Assembly (NCBI GenBank): GCA_937871355.1 | Contig: CALMPX010000110.1 | Coordinates: 1 to 7,798, forward strand | Length of the DNA stretch: 7,798 nt | Source of the DNA: an uncultured Bdellovibrio sp. | Lineage (GTDB): Bacteria > Bdellovibrionota > Bdellovibrionia > Bdellovibrionales > Bdellovibrionaceae | Direction: 5' to 3' | In this document: positions 1-5,756 of the stretch, one piece after another | Numbering within the stretch: position 1 is the stretch's first letter | Layout of the letters: each line of letters starts with the position of its first letter | Notes under the pieces: model-generated | What the model saw: the letters and a program-made list of their open reading frames with translations, nothing else | What the model was told of the DNA's origin: nothing | Database searches by the model: none | Position numbers and translations under genes: made by a program

Positions 1-60
1 CCATCGATCCTAAATCAGTTCGACGCTAATTTTAGTTCATTACCTTTAGTTATAAAAAAT

Positions 61-86
61 ATAGAAATTTTTTATTTTATTTCTAT
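61..86 (-). terminator. Weak AT-rich hairpin at the end of the hydroxylase gene
   Basis: Perfect 8-bp inverted repeat, ATAGAAAT (61-68) and ATTTCTAT (79-86), with a 10-nt loop containing the stop codon (72-74). On the minus strand it is followed by A then six T (60-54). The shape is that of an intrinsic terminator, but the stem has only one G-C pair, so it may be weak or accidental. Confidence 0.3.
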
Positions 87-602
87 TTCGTTTTCAATGA
101 GATGTTTCTTAGATTCAGTCCACCATATTGGTTTGAATTTAACCGGCACCATAACAGGTCCGTTTTTGGTGACTTGGGTCTTAAAAAAACGATCAAAAAA
201 ATTCTGCGTCACTCCAAAATTAGATTTGGGATTTTCATAATGATGAATAAAGTGATGCTTTCGTATTTCAACTCCCCAGCTCGTCCATGGAGAAAATCGA
301 TGAATAGAATAATGCGTGTATTCATAAAAAAGATAGGAAGAGAGGAATCCCGTTAAAAATACAAAGGTGTAGAGACTATTCCCAAAAAGCAACTGAGACA
401 TCAAACTGAAAAAAAATAAAACGATGATGGCCGCCACTAATTTATAAAAAATAGGAGCAAAATAATTTGGTTCAATGTGGTGTCGAGTATGTTCTTTGTA
501 AAACAAATTATTTTTTCTGAATTTGTGACCTAAATGTTTATGCAAAAAATACTCAGAAACGGGCCACAAAAAAACGCTTAAAATAAAAATAAAAATGATC
601 AT
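72..602 (-). CDS. Fatty acid hydroxylase / sterol desaturase family membrane di-iron enzyme
   Basis: A 176-residue integral membrane protein with the complete histidine set of the fatty acid hydroxylase superfamily: H21-x4-H26, H38-x2-HH (41-42), H97-x3-H101 and HH-x2-HH (116-121). These clusters bind two irons in the family, which hydroxylates or desaturates lipid chains with O2. After the last cluster comes NFGVTQNFFDRFFKT, matching the usual FGVT...WD..FGT ending. Hydrophobic stretches lie at about 1-13, 52-73 and 77-93, so the His clusters sit on the cytoplasmic side as in relatives. The length fits the short fatty-acid 2-hydroxylase-like group. Carotenoid hydroxylases (CrtZ) have similar size and motifs, but the FGVT ending favours the lipid hydroxylase type. 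The true substrate cannot be read from sequence. It is a single gene, divergent from 818-1303. No Shine-Dalgarno precedes the ATG; a -10-like box lies only 5 nt upstream. Confidence 0.88.
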   Translation of the reverse strand: MIIFIFILSVFLWPVSEYFLHKHLGHKFRKNNLFYKEHTRHHIEPNYFAPIFYKLVAAIIVLFFFSLMSQLLFGNSLYTFVFLTGFLSSYLFYEYTHYSIHRFSPWTSWGVEIRKHHFIHHYENPKSNFGVTQNFFDRFFKTQVTKNGPVMVPVKFKPIWWTESKKHLIENEIEIK

Positions 603-607
603 GACTA

Positions 608-636
608 ATTATGTCGTATTTGAGCGACTTTTTTAA
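608..636 (-). promoter_or_regulatory. Candidate sigma-70-type promoter for the fatty acid hydroxylase gene
   Basis: On the minus strand TTAAAA (636-631) is followed after 17 nt by CATAAT (613-608), which match TTGACA at 4/6 and TATAAT at 5/6. The start codon (602-600) begins only 5 nt after the -10 box, so a transcript from here would have little or no leader. This agrees with the lack of a Shine-Dalgarno. The region is AT-rich, so chance matches are common. Confidence 0.35.
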
Positions 637-752
637 CAAAAAAATCAGTCCCCTGAAAAAGCTGAAAGCGCGTCATTCACGGACAAACATCAGAACAATC
701 CTTTCTTTTTTACATATAACATAAGCTCTAAATCATCTAAAATGCTCGCCAG

Positions 753-769
753 TTGGCACTCTTATTGGA
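753..769 (+). promoter_or_regulatory. Sigma-54-like -24/-12 element upstream of the secreted protein/tatA unit
   Basis: The sequence TTGGCACTCTTATTGGA matches the sigma-54 pattern YTGGCACG-N4-TTGCW. The -24 part (TTGGCAC) is perfect up to the CAC, and the GG (755-756) is separated by exactly 10 nt from the -12 dinucleotide (767-768). That dinucleotide is GG instead of the preferred GC, which is the main mismatch. Transcription would start near 780, giving a leader of about 38 nt that contains the SD. No 16-18 nt-spaced sigma-70 pair is evident at this spot, although TATAAA occurs at 782-787. TGGCAC also occurs inside coding sequence in this window, so this is a candidate only. Confidence 0.4.
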
Positions 770-817
770 ATGATCCCTGTGTATAAAAAGAATCAACTGA
801 CACCAAGGGGGAAAATT

Positions 818-1303
818 ATGAAATTCAATAAAGCGACTTTAGCCATGTCTACCAGCCTAATCCTTTTAGCCCTAGCGGCACAAGCCAACGGAGCGACCTC
901 GAATTCGATCGAATTTATGTGTAAAGCCAAAGCCAAAGAGATTGCTGCTGAGACATACAAAGGCTGCGTCGTTGAGAATAAACAGGCTCAAGTCGAACGT
1001 ATACGTAAAGAGTATCAAGCTAAGCTGGCCGAGCTCAAGAACCAATATAACAGCGAACTTAAACAAATCTCACCCTCTAAGAAAGCCCACAAAGAGCCTG
1101 TCGCCTCAGAAATCAGCTCAACTGAAATGCCCGCAAAAAAAATGAAATCATCTAAATTGAAAACAGAAAAGATCGACTTTTCTTCAGGGAACAAATCGAC
1201 GTCGACCACAGAGATTTCGTCATCTGGTGATCTCAATGACTCTTCTGGAGAAGCTATGCCCCCTGAAACAGAAATTGTTGAAATACCGGCTCAACAGGAG
1301 TAA
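818..1303 (+). CDS. Secreted coiled-coil protein with disordered Ser/Lys/Glu-rich tail, function unknown
   Basis: I do not recognise a named family. The start at 818 is chosen because AAGGGGG (805-811) lies 6 nt upstream and a Sec signal peptide begins directly there: KFNK, then a hydrophobic core at about 8-21 and a likely AQA cleavage site near residue 23. An in-frame ATG at 770 would add 16 residues ahead of the signal peptide and has no SD. The mature part has three zones: residues 31-50 with two cysteines (C35, C50), the only ones in the protein, which could form a disulfide; a highly charged helix or coiled coil up to about residue 84 (RIRKEYQAKLAELKNQYN region); and a tail from about 85 to 161 rich in Ser, Thr, Lys, Glu and Pro that looks disordered. 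It has no twin-arginine motif, so it is not an obvious Tat substrate despite preceding tatA by 43 nt. It is probably periplasmic; its role is unknown. Confidence 0.75.
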   Translation: MKFNKATLAMSTSLILLALAAQANGATSNSIEFMCKAKAKEIAAETYKGCVVENKQAQVERIRKEYQAKLAELKNQYNSELKQISPSKKAHKEPVASEISSTEMPAKKMKSSKLKTEKIDFSSGNKSTSTTEISSSGDLNDSSGEAMPPETEIVEIPAQQE

Positions 1304-1318
1304 TGTACTGGCTAAATC

Positions 1319-1334
1319 AAGTCTGTAAAGACTT
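1319..1334 (+). promoter_or_regulatory. GUAA-tetraloop hairpin abutting the tatA ribosome-binding site
   Basis: AAGTCT (1319-1324), loop GTAA (1325-1328), AGACTT (1329-1334): a perfect 6-bp stem closed by a GNRA-type tetraloop. The SD AAGGAG starts at the very next base (1335-1340), and tatA starts at 1347. There is no U-tract, so it is not a terminator. It could stabilise a processed tatA mRNA, bind a protein or tune ribosome loading. The function is inferred only from position. Confidence 0.5.
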
Positions 1335-1346
1335 AAGGAGTTTTAA

Positions 1347-1592
1347 ATGGGTGAGTTTAGTATTTCGCACATGCTTATTTTAGCAGTTATTTTACTAGTG
1401 TTTTTCGGTCCGAGCAAGATTCCACAATTCGGCCAATCTTTAGGTAAGGCCATCCGTGGTTTCAAACAAGGGCTTAATGAAATCGATGCGGATTCAAAAG
1501 ATGTAACAAATCCTCAGTTGAAACAAAATAATCATGACGTCGTTACAAACAGCCAACAAGATAAAGCTAAAGACACAATTAATAAAGCATAA
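1347..1592 (+). CDS. tatA: Twin-arginine translocase subunit TatA
   Basis: TatA forms the variable-size channel-forming or membrane-weakening oligomer of the Tat system, which moves folded proteins across the inner membrane with TatBC. The 81-residue protein has the standard layout: a short N-tail MGEFS, one transmembrane helix (about 6-20), the hinge FGPSKIP (20-26), an amphipathic helix (about 27-43, QFGQSLGKAIRGFKQGLNE) and a polar Asn/Gln/Lys-rich C-tail. The length and the absence of a long charged tail favour TatA over TatB. The start is supported by TAAGGAG at 1334-1340, 6 nt before the ATG. No tatB or tatC is visible in the window, so this is a stand-alone tatA or one of several copies. 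It follows the secreted coiled-coil gene by 43 nt and may be co-transcribed with it. It ends at a bidirectional terminator. Confidence 0.95.
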   Translation: MGEFSISHMLILAVILLVFFGPSKIPQFGQSLGKAIRGFKQGLNEIDADSKDVTNPQLKQNNHDVVTNSQQDKAKDTINKA

Positions 1593-1614
1593 TTAAAATA
1601 CAAATCAATTGAAC

Positions 1615-1655
1615 ACAAAAAATAGCTTAAGAACTATCTCTTAGGCTATTTTTTT
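1615..1655. terminator. Bidirectional intrinsic terminator between tatA and the AsmA-like gene
   Basis: Stem AATAGCTTAAGA (1621-1632) pairs with TCTTAGGCTATT (1639-1650): 12 bp with one wobble, around the 6-nt loop ACTATC. On the plus strand T(5) follows directly (1651-1655), after the two T of the stem. On the minus strand the A-run at 1617-1622 reads as a U-tract. It thus serves both tatA and the convergent AsmA-like gene, whose TAG stop (1648-1646) lies inside the right arm. Confidence 0.85.
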
Positions 1656-3664
1656 ATCTCGAAAACGTACTGACCTAAATCAGCATTGACGCCAAATTTC
1701 TGAATCATTTTACCCTGACTTAATACGTCGATATCAAATACAGATCTGGCCGGGTTTGTGAATTCACCTTGCATATGTATATTATTTTTTTGATTTGTCG
1801 ACTTTGACAAATAGTTCGCGGTTACATTAATGACCACGTCACCTTGATCTTTTTTTACATAGTTGGCTTTGATCATATCAAAATTAAAATCCGTTGAGCG
1901 TTTTGAACTGTCATTGTTGCTAGCGTGATCCAGCTGATCAAGGACTTCATAAAAAGAATCGTCCAAGGTTTCATCTCGAACGATTTTTAAATTTTTAACA
2001 AACACTTCAAAAACAGAATCATGCAAACGACCAACAATTGAGTCAACTCGTGCCGAGTACCCAACCTCGAGTTGTTTAATCTCCATGGCGCTTGACGCCA
2101 ACTGATCAAATCGAAGTTTCGATTTCACCTGATTATCATCAGCGTGCAAACTTAACGCAATGGTTGTTGGTTTAGATTGATTGAATGAAAATATATTATA
2201 CACTGAATCGTTCAGCTTAATATTAGAAATCTCGCCTTGAGCCTCAATTTGAGTTGGATGATGTTCTGTTTTCGGTTCGAATTTAAGTCTAAGTCCACCT
2301 TCGGCGATTTGGTTTTCCATTGAAATACTATCAATTGTTAACGATCGGGGCGTGGCTTTATAAGAAAGCTTATCAATTTTTTGATAGGCGCGTTGTCCCC
2401 GATTCGAAAAAATAAATTGTATATCTTTAATGAAACCTTCTGCCAAAATAGCCGATTCTGAATTAACAAAAATAGTTCCCGATATTTTTCCAAAATCATA
2501 AATACTTTTTTGAATAGATACAAAGGCCGGAATATTTTTAAGCTTTTCGAGATCAAATTCATTCAACAATACTTTAAACGGTTCAAACTTTAATGGCTTT
2601 AAAGAAGTCACGGTAATCGCTTCGGCTGAAATCGTACTTTCACCGGATGATAACACAATGTCGGAAATTTTATAAAAATCTAACGATTTTGAACTGAGAT
2701 TATACTCTCCGGCTCCTTGATTAGAAATTGTCAAACCAGAAATTCCATCAAACTGACTTCGCATGCGAATATTTTGATAATTATTTAAAGACAGTAAAGC
2801 CTTAACCGATAAATCTTTAATCGTGTGCTTTATAAAAATTTTATTAACATCCGGAGCATACGCCATACTGATTTCAAATGGCTTATCAATCAATTTGCCA
2901 TGAATAAGACCTGACGCTTCGACCTGACCACCCGGTTTCAATTCGTAATTTAAATTAAAATCAGATTTAAACTTATAAATACTTCCTTCGTTGTCTCGGA
3001 ATAAGTAGAGTTGTGATTTTAAATCAACGGCTTGTAACTTGTTTTTATCTAGGGCTATTTTAATACCTACTGTTTGCAATACGACAGGGATATTGTAATT
3101 ATGTTTGTCGATAATTTTCAGTTTATCAACGTACAAACTCAGGTGGCGTAATTGATGAATCTCTTGATTATGGTCTTGTTTATTGACTTCAATGGTTTCA
3201 TGTTTGGCATAAGAATGAACTTCTGATTGTGAGGCCAATTTAACTTCGGTAAAACATTGATCCGGATTATCTATACGCAATTCAATGAGACCTGCTCGAA
3301 CCGTGTCGAGCTGCTGGTCATCGCGATCAAATAACTTCATCCAAGAAAATGGGATATCTAAAGATTCGATATAAATTTGGTTATCGACACACTCTGATGC
3401 ACTCGATGATATTTTAATATTTTTGATAGAAAGATGCGGAAATGGAAAACCCCAGTCGGAAAGCAACAATCTAGCTTCGGCAAAATCAACAGTTAGTTTT
3501 TTACTTTTATTTTTTTGTTCGAACTCGAGAACGATTTTTTTAAGGCGGTCATTGATTTTAGTTTGAGTAATCTGAGACCTTAACGTAAGCCCCAAAAATA
3601 TTGAGACCAACAGTCCAAAGACGATGATTTTTAAACCCGGTTGGTCAACAACAGCTCGTCTCAT
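1646..3664 (-). CDS. AsmA-like envelope protein with one N-terminal membrane anchor
   Basis: A 672-residue protein with one hydrophobic helix near the N-terminus (about 12-28) and a long remainder made of alternating short beta-like segments, with no further membrane spans. This suggests a periplasmic body anchored in the inner membrane. Residues about 57-132 follow the AsmA-type opening: LTVDFAEARLLLSDWGFPFP, then 'IKNIKISS', 'YIESLDIPFSWMKLF' and 'AGLIELRI'. These read as repeats of 'feature lies below a membrane, define components, are smaller than' beta strands typical of AsmA/TamB/YhdP-like proteins, which are thought to move or sort phospholipids between the membranes. Exactly two cysteines occur, C92 and C137, both in this domain, so a structural disulfide is plausible. 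The ATG lies 9 nt after the greA stop, with GGA (3670-3668) just before it, so it is probably translated from the greA transcript. The family call rests on pattern, not on a search. Confidence 0.6.
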   Translation of the reverse strand: MRRAVVDQPGLKIIVFGLLVSIFLGLTLRSQITQTKINDRLKKIVLEFEQKNKSKKLTVDFAEARLLLSDWGFPFPHLSIKNIKISSSASECVDNQIYIESLDIPFSWMKLFDRDDQQLDTVRAGLIELRIDNPDQCFTEVKLASQSEVHSYAKHETIEVNKQDHNQEIHQLRHLSLYVDKLKIIDKHNYNIPVVLQTVGIKIALDKNKLQAVDLKSQLYLFRDNEGSIYKFKSDFNLNYELKPGGQVEASGLIHGKLIDKPFEISMAYAPDVNKIFIKHTIKDLSVKALLSLNNYQNIRMRSQFDGISGLTISNQGAGEYNLSSKSLDFYKISDIVLSSGESTISAEAITVTSLKPLKFEPFKVLLNEFDLEKLKNIPAFVSIQKSIYDFGKISGTIFVNSESAILAEGFIKDIQFIFSNRGQRAYQKIDKLSYKATPRSLTIDSISMENQIAEGGLRLKFEPKTEHHPTQIEAQGEISNIKLNDSVYNIFSFNQSKPTTIALSLHADDNQVKSKLRFDQLASSAMEIKQLEVGYSARVDSIVGRLHDSVFEVFVKNLKIVRDETLDDSFYEVLDQLDHASNNDSSKRSTDFNFDMIKANYVKKDQGDVVINVTANYLSKSTNQKNNIHMQGEFTNPARSVFDIDVLSQGKMIQKFGVNADLGQYVFEIKK

Positions 3665-3673
3665 GGTATTCCA

Positions 3674-4153
3674 TTAAATAAATTTGAACGATAGAACTTC
3701 AAAGTCTTTGTCACCTTTAGGACTTTGAACCGTAAAACCATCTCCTACTTTTTTACCAATCATGGCCCGCGCAATAGGAGACAAAACAGAAATTTTTCCG
3801 TTTTTAACATCGGCTTCATCAACGCCAACAATTTGGTAAGTAATTTTTTTATCATCTTCGACGTCATGTATTTCTACCGTGGCACCAAATACAATTTTAT
3901 CAGATTTGATTAAAGATGTATCGACGACTTCAGCTCCTGAAATTTTATATTGGATTTCACCAATACGACCTTCGATCATACCTTGACGTTCTTTAGCCGC
4001 ATCATATTCTGCGTTTTCGCTGATATCGCCATGAGCACGAGCTTCTTCAATGGCCTTAATGACATTTGGACGCTCTTCAAAAATAAGTTTTTTGAGTTCA
4101 GTCTCGAGGGCGATTTTTCCCTTAAGTGTAATTGGTAAAAGATCTTGTGCCAT
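3674..4153 (-). CDS. greA: Transcription elongation factor GreA
   Basis: GreA enters the secondary channel of backtracked RNA polymerase and stimulates cleavage of the nascent RNA 3' end, rescuing stalled complexes. The 159-residue product has the normal length (about 158). The N-terminal coiled coil (about 10-77) carries the tip motif ARAHGDISENAEYDAAKERQ (38-57). D43 and E46 correspond to the two acidic tip residues (D41 and E44 of E. coli) that position catalytic Mg2+. The C-terminal FKBP-like domain (about 83-159) contains the family signature SPIARAMIGKKVGD. The start is firm: GGAGG at 4164-4160 lies 6 nt from the ATG. It is the first gene of a likely two-gene unit with the AsmA-like gene, and is divergent from the DHH phosphoesterase gene. 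Confidence 0.97.
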   Translation of the reverse strand: MAQDLLPITLKGKIALETELKKLIFEERPNVIKAIEEARAHGDISENAEYDAAKERQGMIEGRIGEIQYKISGAEVVDTSLIKSDKIVFGATVEIHDVEDDKKITYQIVGVDEADVKNGKISVLSPIARAMIGKKVGDGFTVQSPKGDKDFEVLSFKFI

Positions 4154-4182
4154 TCATAGCCTCCAAATTGTTCAAAACCAGC

Positions 4183-4237
4183 CGAAAAGAAGTCTCTTCG
4201 AAGGTCTTGTTTTACCCCAAAAGCTCGATCCTTTCAC
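4183..4237 (-). promoter_or_regulatory. Candidate greA promoter and leader hairpin
   Basis: On the minus strand GTGAAA (4237-4232), a 17-nt spacer and TAAAAC (4214-4209) each match the sigma-70 consensus at 4/6. The predicted start, near 4202, is right beside a hairpin in the greA leader: CGAAGAG (4200-4194), loop ACTT, CTTTTCG (4189-4183), 7 bp with one G-U. A hairpin at the 5' end could stabilise the mRNA. The promoter boxes are weak matches. Confidence 0.28.
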
Positions 4238-4260
4238 TATCTTAGACGACAAGCTATAGT
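4233..4260 (+). promoter_or_regulatory. Candidate promoter for the DHH phosphoesterase gene
   Basis: TTCACT (4233-4238) and TATAGT (4255-4260), spacer 16 nt, match the sigma-70 boxes at 4/6 and 5/6. Transcription would begin near 4267. That is downstream of the GTG at 4259, which argues for the ATG at 4283 as the real start. It overlaps the candidate greA promoter on the other strand. Confidence 0.35.
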
Positions 4261-4282
4261 GCGTCATAATATTCTATTCCCT

Positions 4283-5275
4283 ATGACTTTACTCAACGAT
4301 CTCCCTCAGATTAACGACGCCAATCTGATCTACACTCTGAATAACGAAAACAGCTTTGTTTTGACGACTCATAAAAACAGCGACGGAGATGGCATTGGCA
4401 GCGCCGTGGCACTGTATTGGGGGCTCAAACAACAAAATAAAAATGTCCAACTTTGTCATGTCGACCCCATTCCGAGTCGTTATCATTTTTTATTAGAAAA
4501 CACACAGGCTTTTCTTTTTGCACCAGACAAAATGAAGGCGCTTTCTGCAGATGTTTTACTCATCACCGATACCAACCAAGGCTCTCTTTGCGACCCCCTT
4601 TATTCACATTTTAAAAAAATAAATAAACAAATTATTTACATTGATCATCACATTCCATCAAACGCACCGGCCATAAATGAAAAATATTATGTTCGCACTG
4701 ACGCCTCTTCAACGGGAGAAGTGGTTTATGATATTCTAAAAGAATTAAATACAAACATTACGCCAGAGATGGCCACAGCTCTTTACACCAGTATTACTTT
4801 CGACACACAGGCCTTCAAACTACTTCGAAATTCATCTCGTTCCCACGAAATCGCGGCTTTGCTAGCCAAAGATAATATTCAAACAGATAAAATTCAGCGT
4901 GAGCTTTTTGCAACTTGGACCATACACAAAATGAATTTTTTGGCCGCGCTTATTCAATCGGCGCGCTATTCAAAAAATAATACAGTGGCGGGATTTATCG
5001 TCACGCAAGCTCAGCTGGAAAAATACGAACTTCAGCTTGATCACATCAATGATATTTTAGATATGTTCACTTTGATTAAAAGTATTGAATTTTGCTACAA
5101 TATTATTGAAATGCCCGAAGGCCATTTCAAATTAAGCTTTAGAAGTATTAATTCAAATAAAGCTTTCAAAGTAGCGGAAAGTTTTGGCGGTGGTGGACAT
5201 GCAAAGTCTGCTGGCTCATGGGTCACAGGCTTGACCTCGACAGAAATTGAAAATAAAATTATTCATTTTTTATAA
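4283..5275 (+). CDS. DHH/DHHA1 family phosphoesterase (NrnA-type oligoribonuclease/pAp phosphatase-like)
   Basis: DHH enzymes use two Mn ions to cleave phosphoester bonds. The NrnA group degrades very short RNAs and 3'-phosphoadenosine 5'-phosphate in the cytoplasm. Counting from the ATG at 4283 (330 residues), the metal motifs are all present: motif I TTHKNSDGDGIGS (H30, D34, D36), motif II ITDTNQGS (D96), the DHH triad (121-123) in 'IYIDHHIPSN', and the motif IV aspartate (D174) in 'SITFDTQAF'. The C-terminal DHHA1 domain ends with GGGGH (302-306) in 'FGGGGHAKSAGSW', which contacts the nucleic acid. The usual NPDGD is NSDGD here. The size fits NrnA and not RecJ. Cyclic-dinucleotide phosphodiesterases share this fold, so the substrate is not certain. 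The start is chosen over GTG 4259 because of the promoter position; neither start has a clear SD. It ends 1 nt from the convergent BFD-like gene, with no terminator visible. Confidence 0.9.
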   Translation: MTLLNDLPQINDANLIYTLNNENSFVLTTHKNSDGDGIGSAVALYWGLKQQNKNVQLCHVDPIPSRYHFLLENTQAFLFAPDKMKALSADVLLITDTNQGSLCDPLYSHFKKINKQIIYIDHHIPSNAPAINEKYYVRTDASSTGEVVYDILKELNTNITPEMATALYTSITFDTQAFKLLRNSSRSHEIAALLAKDNIQTDKIQRELFATWTIHKMNFLAALIQSARYSKNNTVAGFIVTQAQLEKYELQLDHINDILDMFTLIKSIEFCYNIIEMPEGHFKLSFRSINSNKAFKVAESFGGGGHAKSAGSWVTGLTSTEIENKIIHFL

Positions 5276-5276
5276 A

Positions 5277-5681
5277 TTACTTTCGTAAAATTTCAGACAA
5301 AAGGATTCTCAGTTGCGGCACACATGTACCACAGCCCGTGCCCGCCTTGGTGGCTCGCGAAATCTCTTTTACGGTGTGACAATCTTGCTTAATGCTTTGA
5401 ATAACTGTTTCGGTTGGCACCGTACGGCAGTGACAGATTTCTTCTTGGACATATGAAATCTTGTGCTGCCCGGTCAATTTTAAAATCAATTCGTTGATCA
5501 AGATGTCGCTGCTATCGTGAACAGCTTTAAGCGGCCACTTGGTCGGGTCGCTCCCAAATTCATTTTTATACTTATTTACTTTTTCAATGAGCGTGAAACT
5601 TCCCGAACAAGATACGGCTTGCTTGGTCACTTTGATTTCGGCTCTATTTGTAATACTGGCAGTTATTGACTTCGTATCCAT
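5277..5681 (-). CDS. (2Fe-2S)-binding protein: BFD-like domain with uncharacterised N-terminal region
   Basis: Starting at the ATG at 5681 the protein has 134 residues. Residues about 80-132 form a BFD-like [2Fe-2S] domain: C83-x-C85, then 31 residues, then C117-x2-C120, within EEICHCRTVPTETV and KAGTGCGTCVPQ. The spacing equals that of bacterioferritin-associated ferredoxin. In the family this cluster passes electrons or serves as an iron sensor module. Residues 1-79 are not a domain I recognise; they contain one extra cysteine (C25), and another (C101) lies inside the BFD part. A longer reading back to 5885 is rejected because it would overlap ctaA and has no support, whereas a perfect TATAAT lies just ahead of 5681. 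The gene is divergent from ctaA and tail-to-tail with the DHH gene. A role in iron or haem supply near ctaA is tempting but is inference only. Confidence 0.8.
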   Translation of the reverse strand: MDTKSITASITNRAEIKVTKQAVSCSGSFTLIEKVNKYKNEFGSDPTKWPLKAVHDSSDILINELILKLTGQHKISYVQEEICHCRTVPTETVIQSIKQDCHTVKEISRATKAGTGCGTCVPQLRILLSEILRK

Positions 5682-5687
5682 ATTTTC

Positions 5688-5693
5688 ATTATA
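5688..5693 (-). promoter_or_regulatory. Perfect -10 box (TATAAT) just before the BFD-like gene
   Basis: TATAAT on the minus strand (5693-5688) stands 6 nt before the ATG (5681), so transcription would start at or within 1-2 nt of the start codon. No Shine-Dalgarno is present and no convincing -35 is found 16-18 nt upstream. The 75-nt gap to ctaA must hold the control of both divergent genes. Confidence 0.4.
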
Positions 5694-5756
5694 ACAAAGC
5701 CGAAGCGATCTTGATACCTCTGTTCCTTTTTTTGATGCATGAGACTGGACTAACGA

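Noticed and set aside
3..29. Possible last codons of a plus-strand gene entering from the left (IDPKSVRR then stop)
   Set aside because: Only eight codons are visible, and another frame is equally open from the edge, so nothing distinguishes a real gene end from chance.
612..636. GTCG...CGAC stem followed by six T (plus-strand terminator-like)
   Set aside because: A 4-bp stem with an 8-nt loop is too weak, and no plus-strand gene precedes it.
770..817. Longer start (ATG 770) for the secreted coiled-coil protein
   Set aside because: It would place 16 polar residues before the signal peptide, has no SD, and overlaps the candidate promoter -12 region; ATG 818 has AAGGGGG 6 nt upstream.
872..1236. 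Overlapping reading frames on the other strand and other frame within the secreted protein gene
   Set aside because: No SD, no family resemblance, and a Ser/Lys-rich coding sequence readily yields open shadow frames.
4196..4203. Palindrome CTTCGAAG in the greA-DHH gap as an operator
   Set aside because: Eight bases only, occurring once, overlapping the leader hairpin; no second copy or known regulator site.
4259..4282. GTG start at 4259 for the DHH gene
   Set aside because: It sits inside the TATAGT box, has no SD, and adds eight residues not needed by the DHH fold; not fully excluded.
5413..5427. Second sigma-54-like TTGGCAC motif
   Set aside because: It lies inside the BFD-like coding region, has no proper -12 part, and faces no gene start; it shows how often the core occurs by chance.
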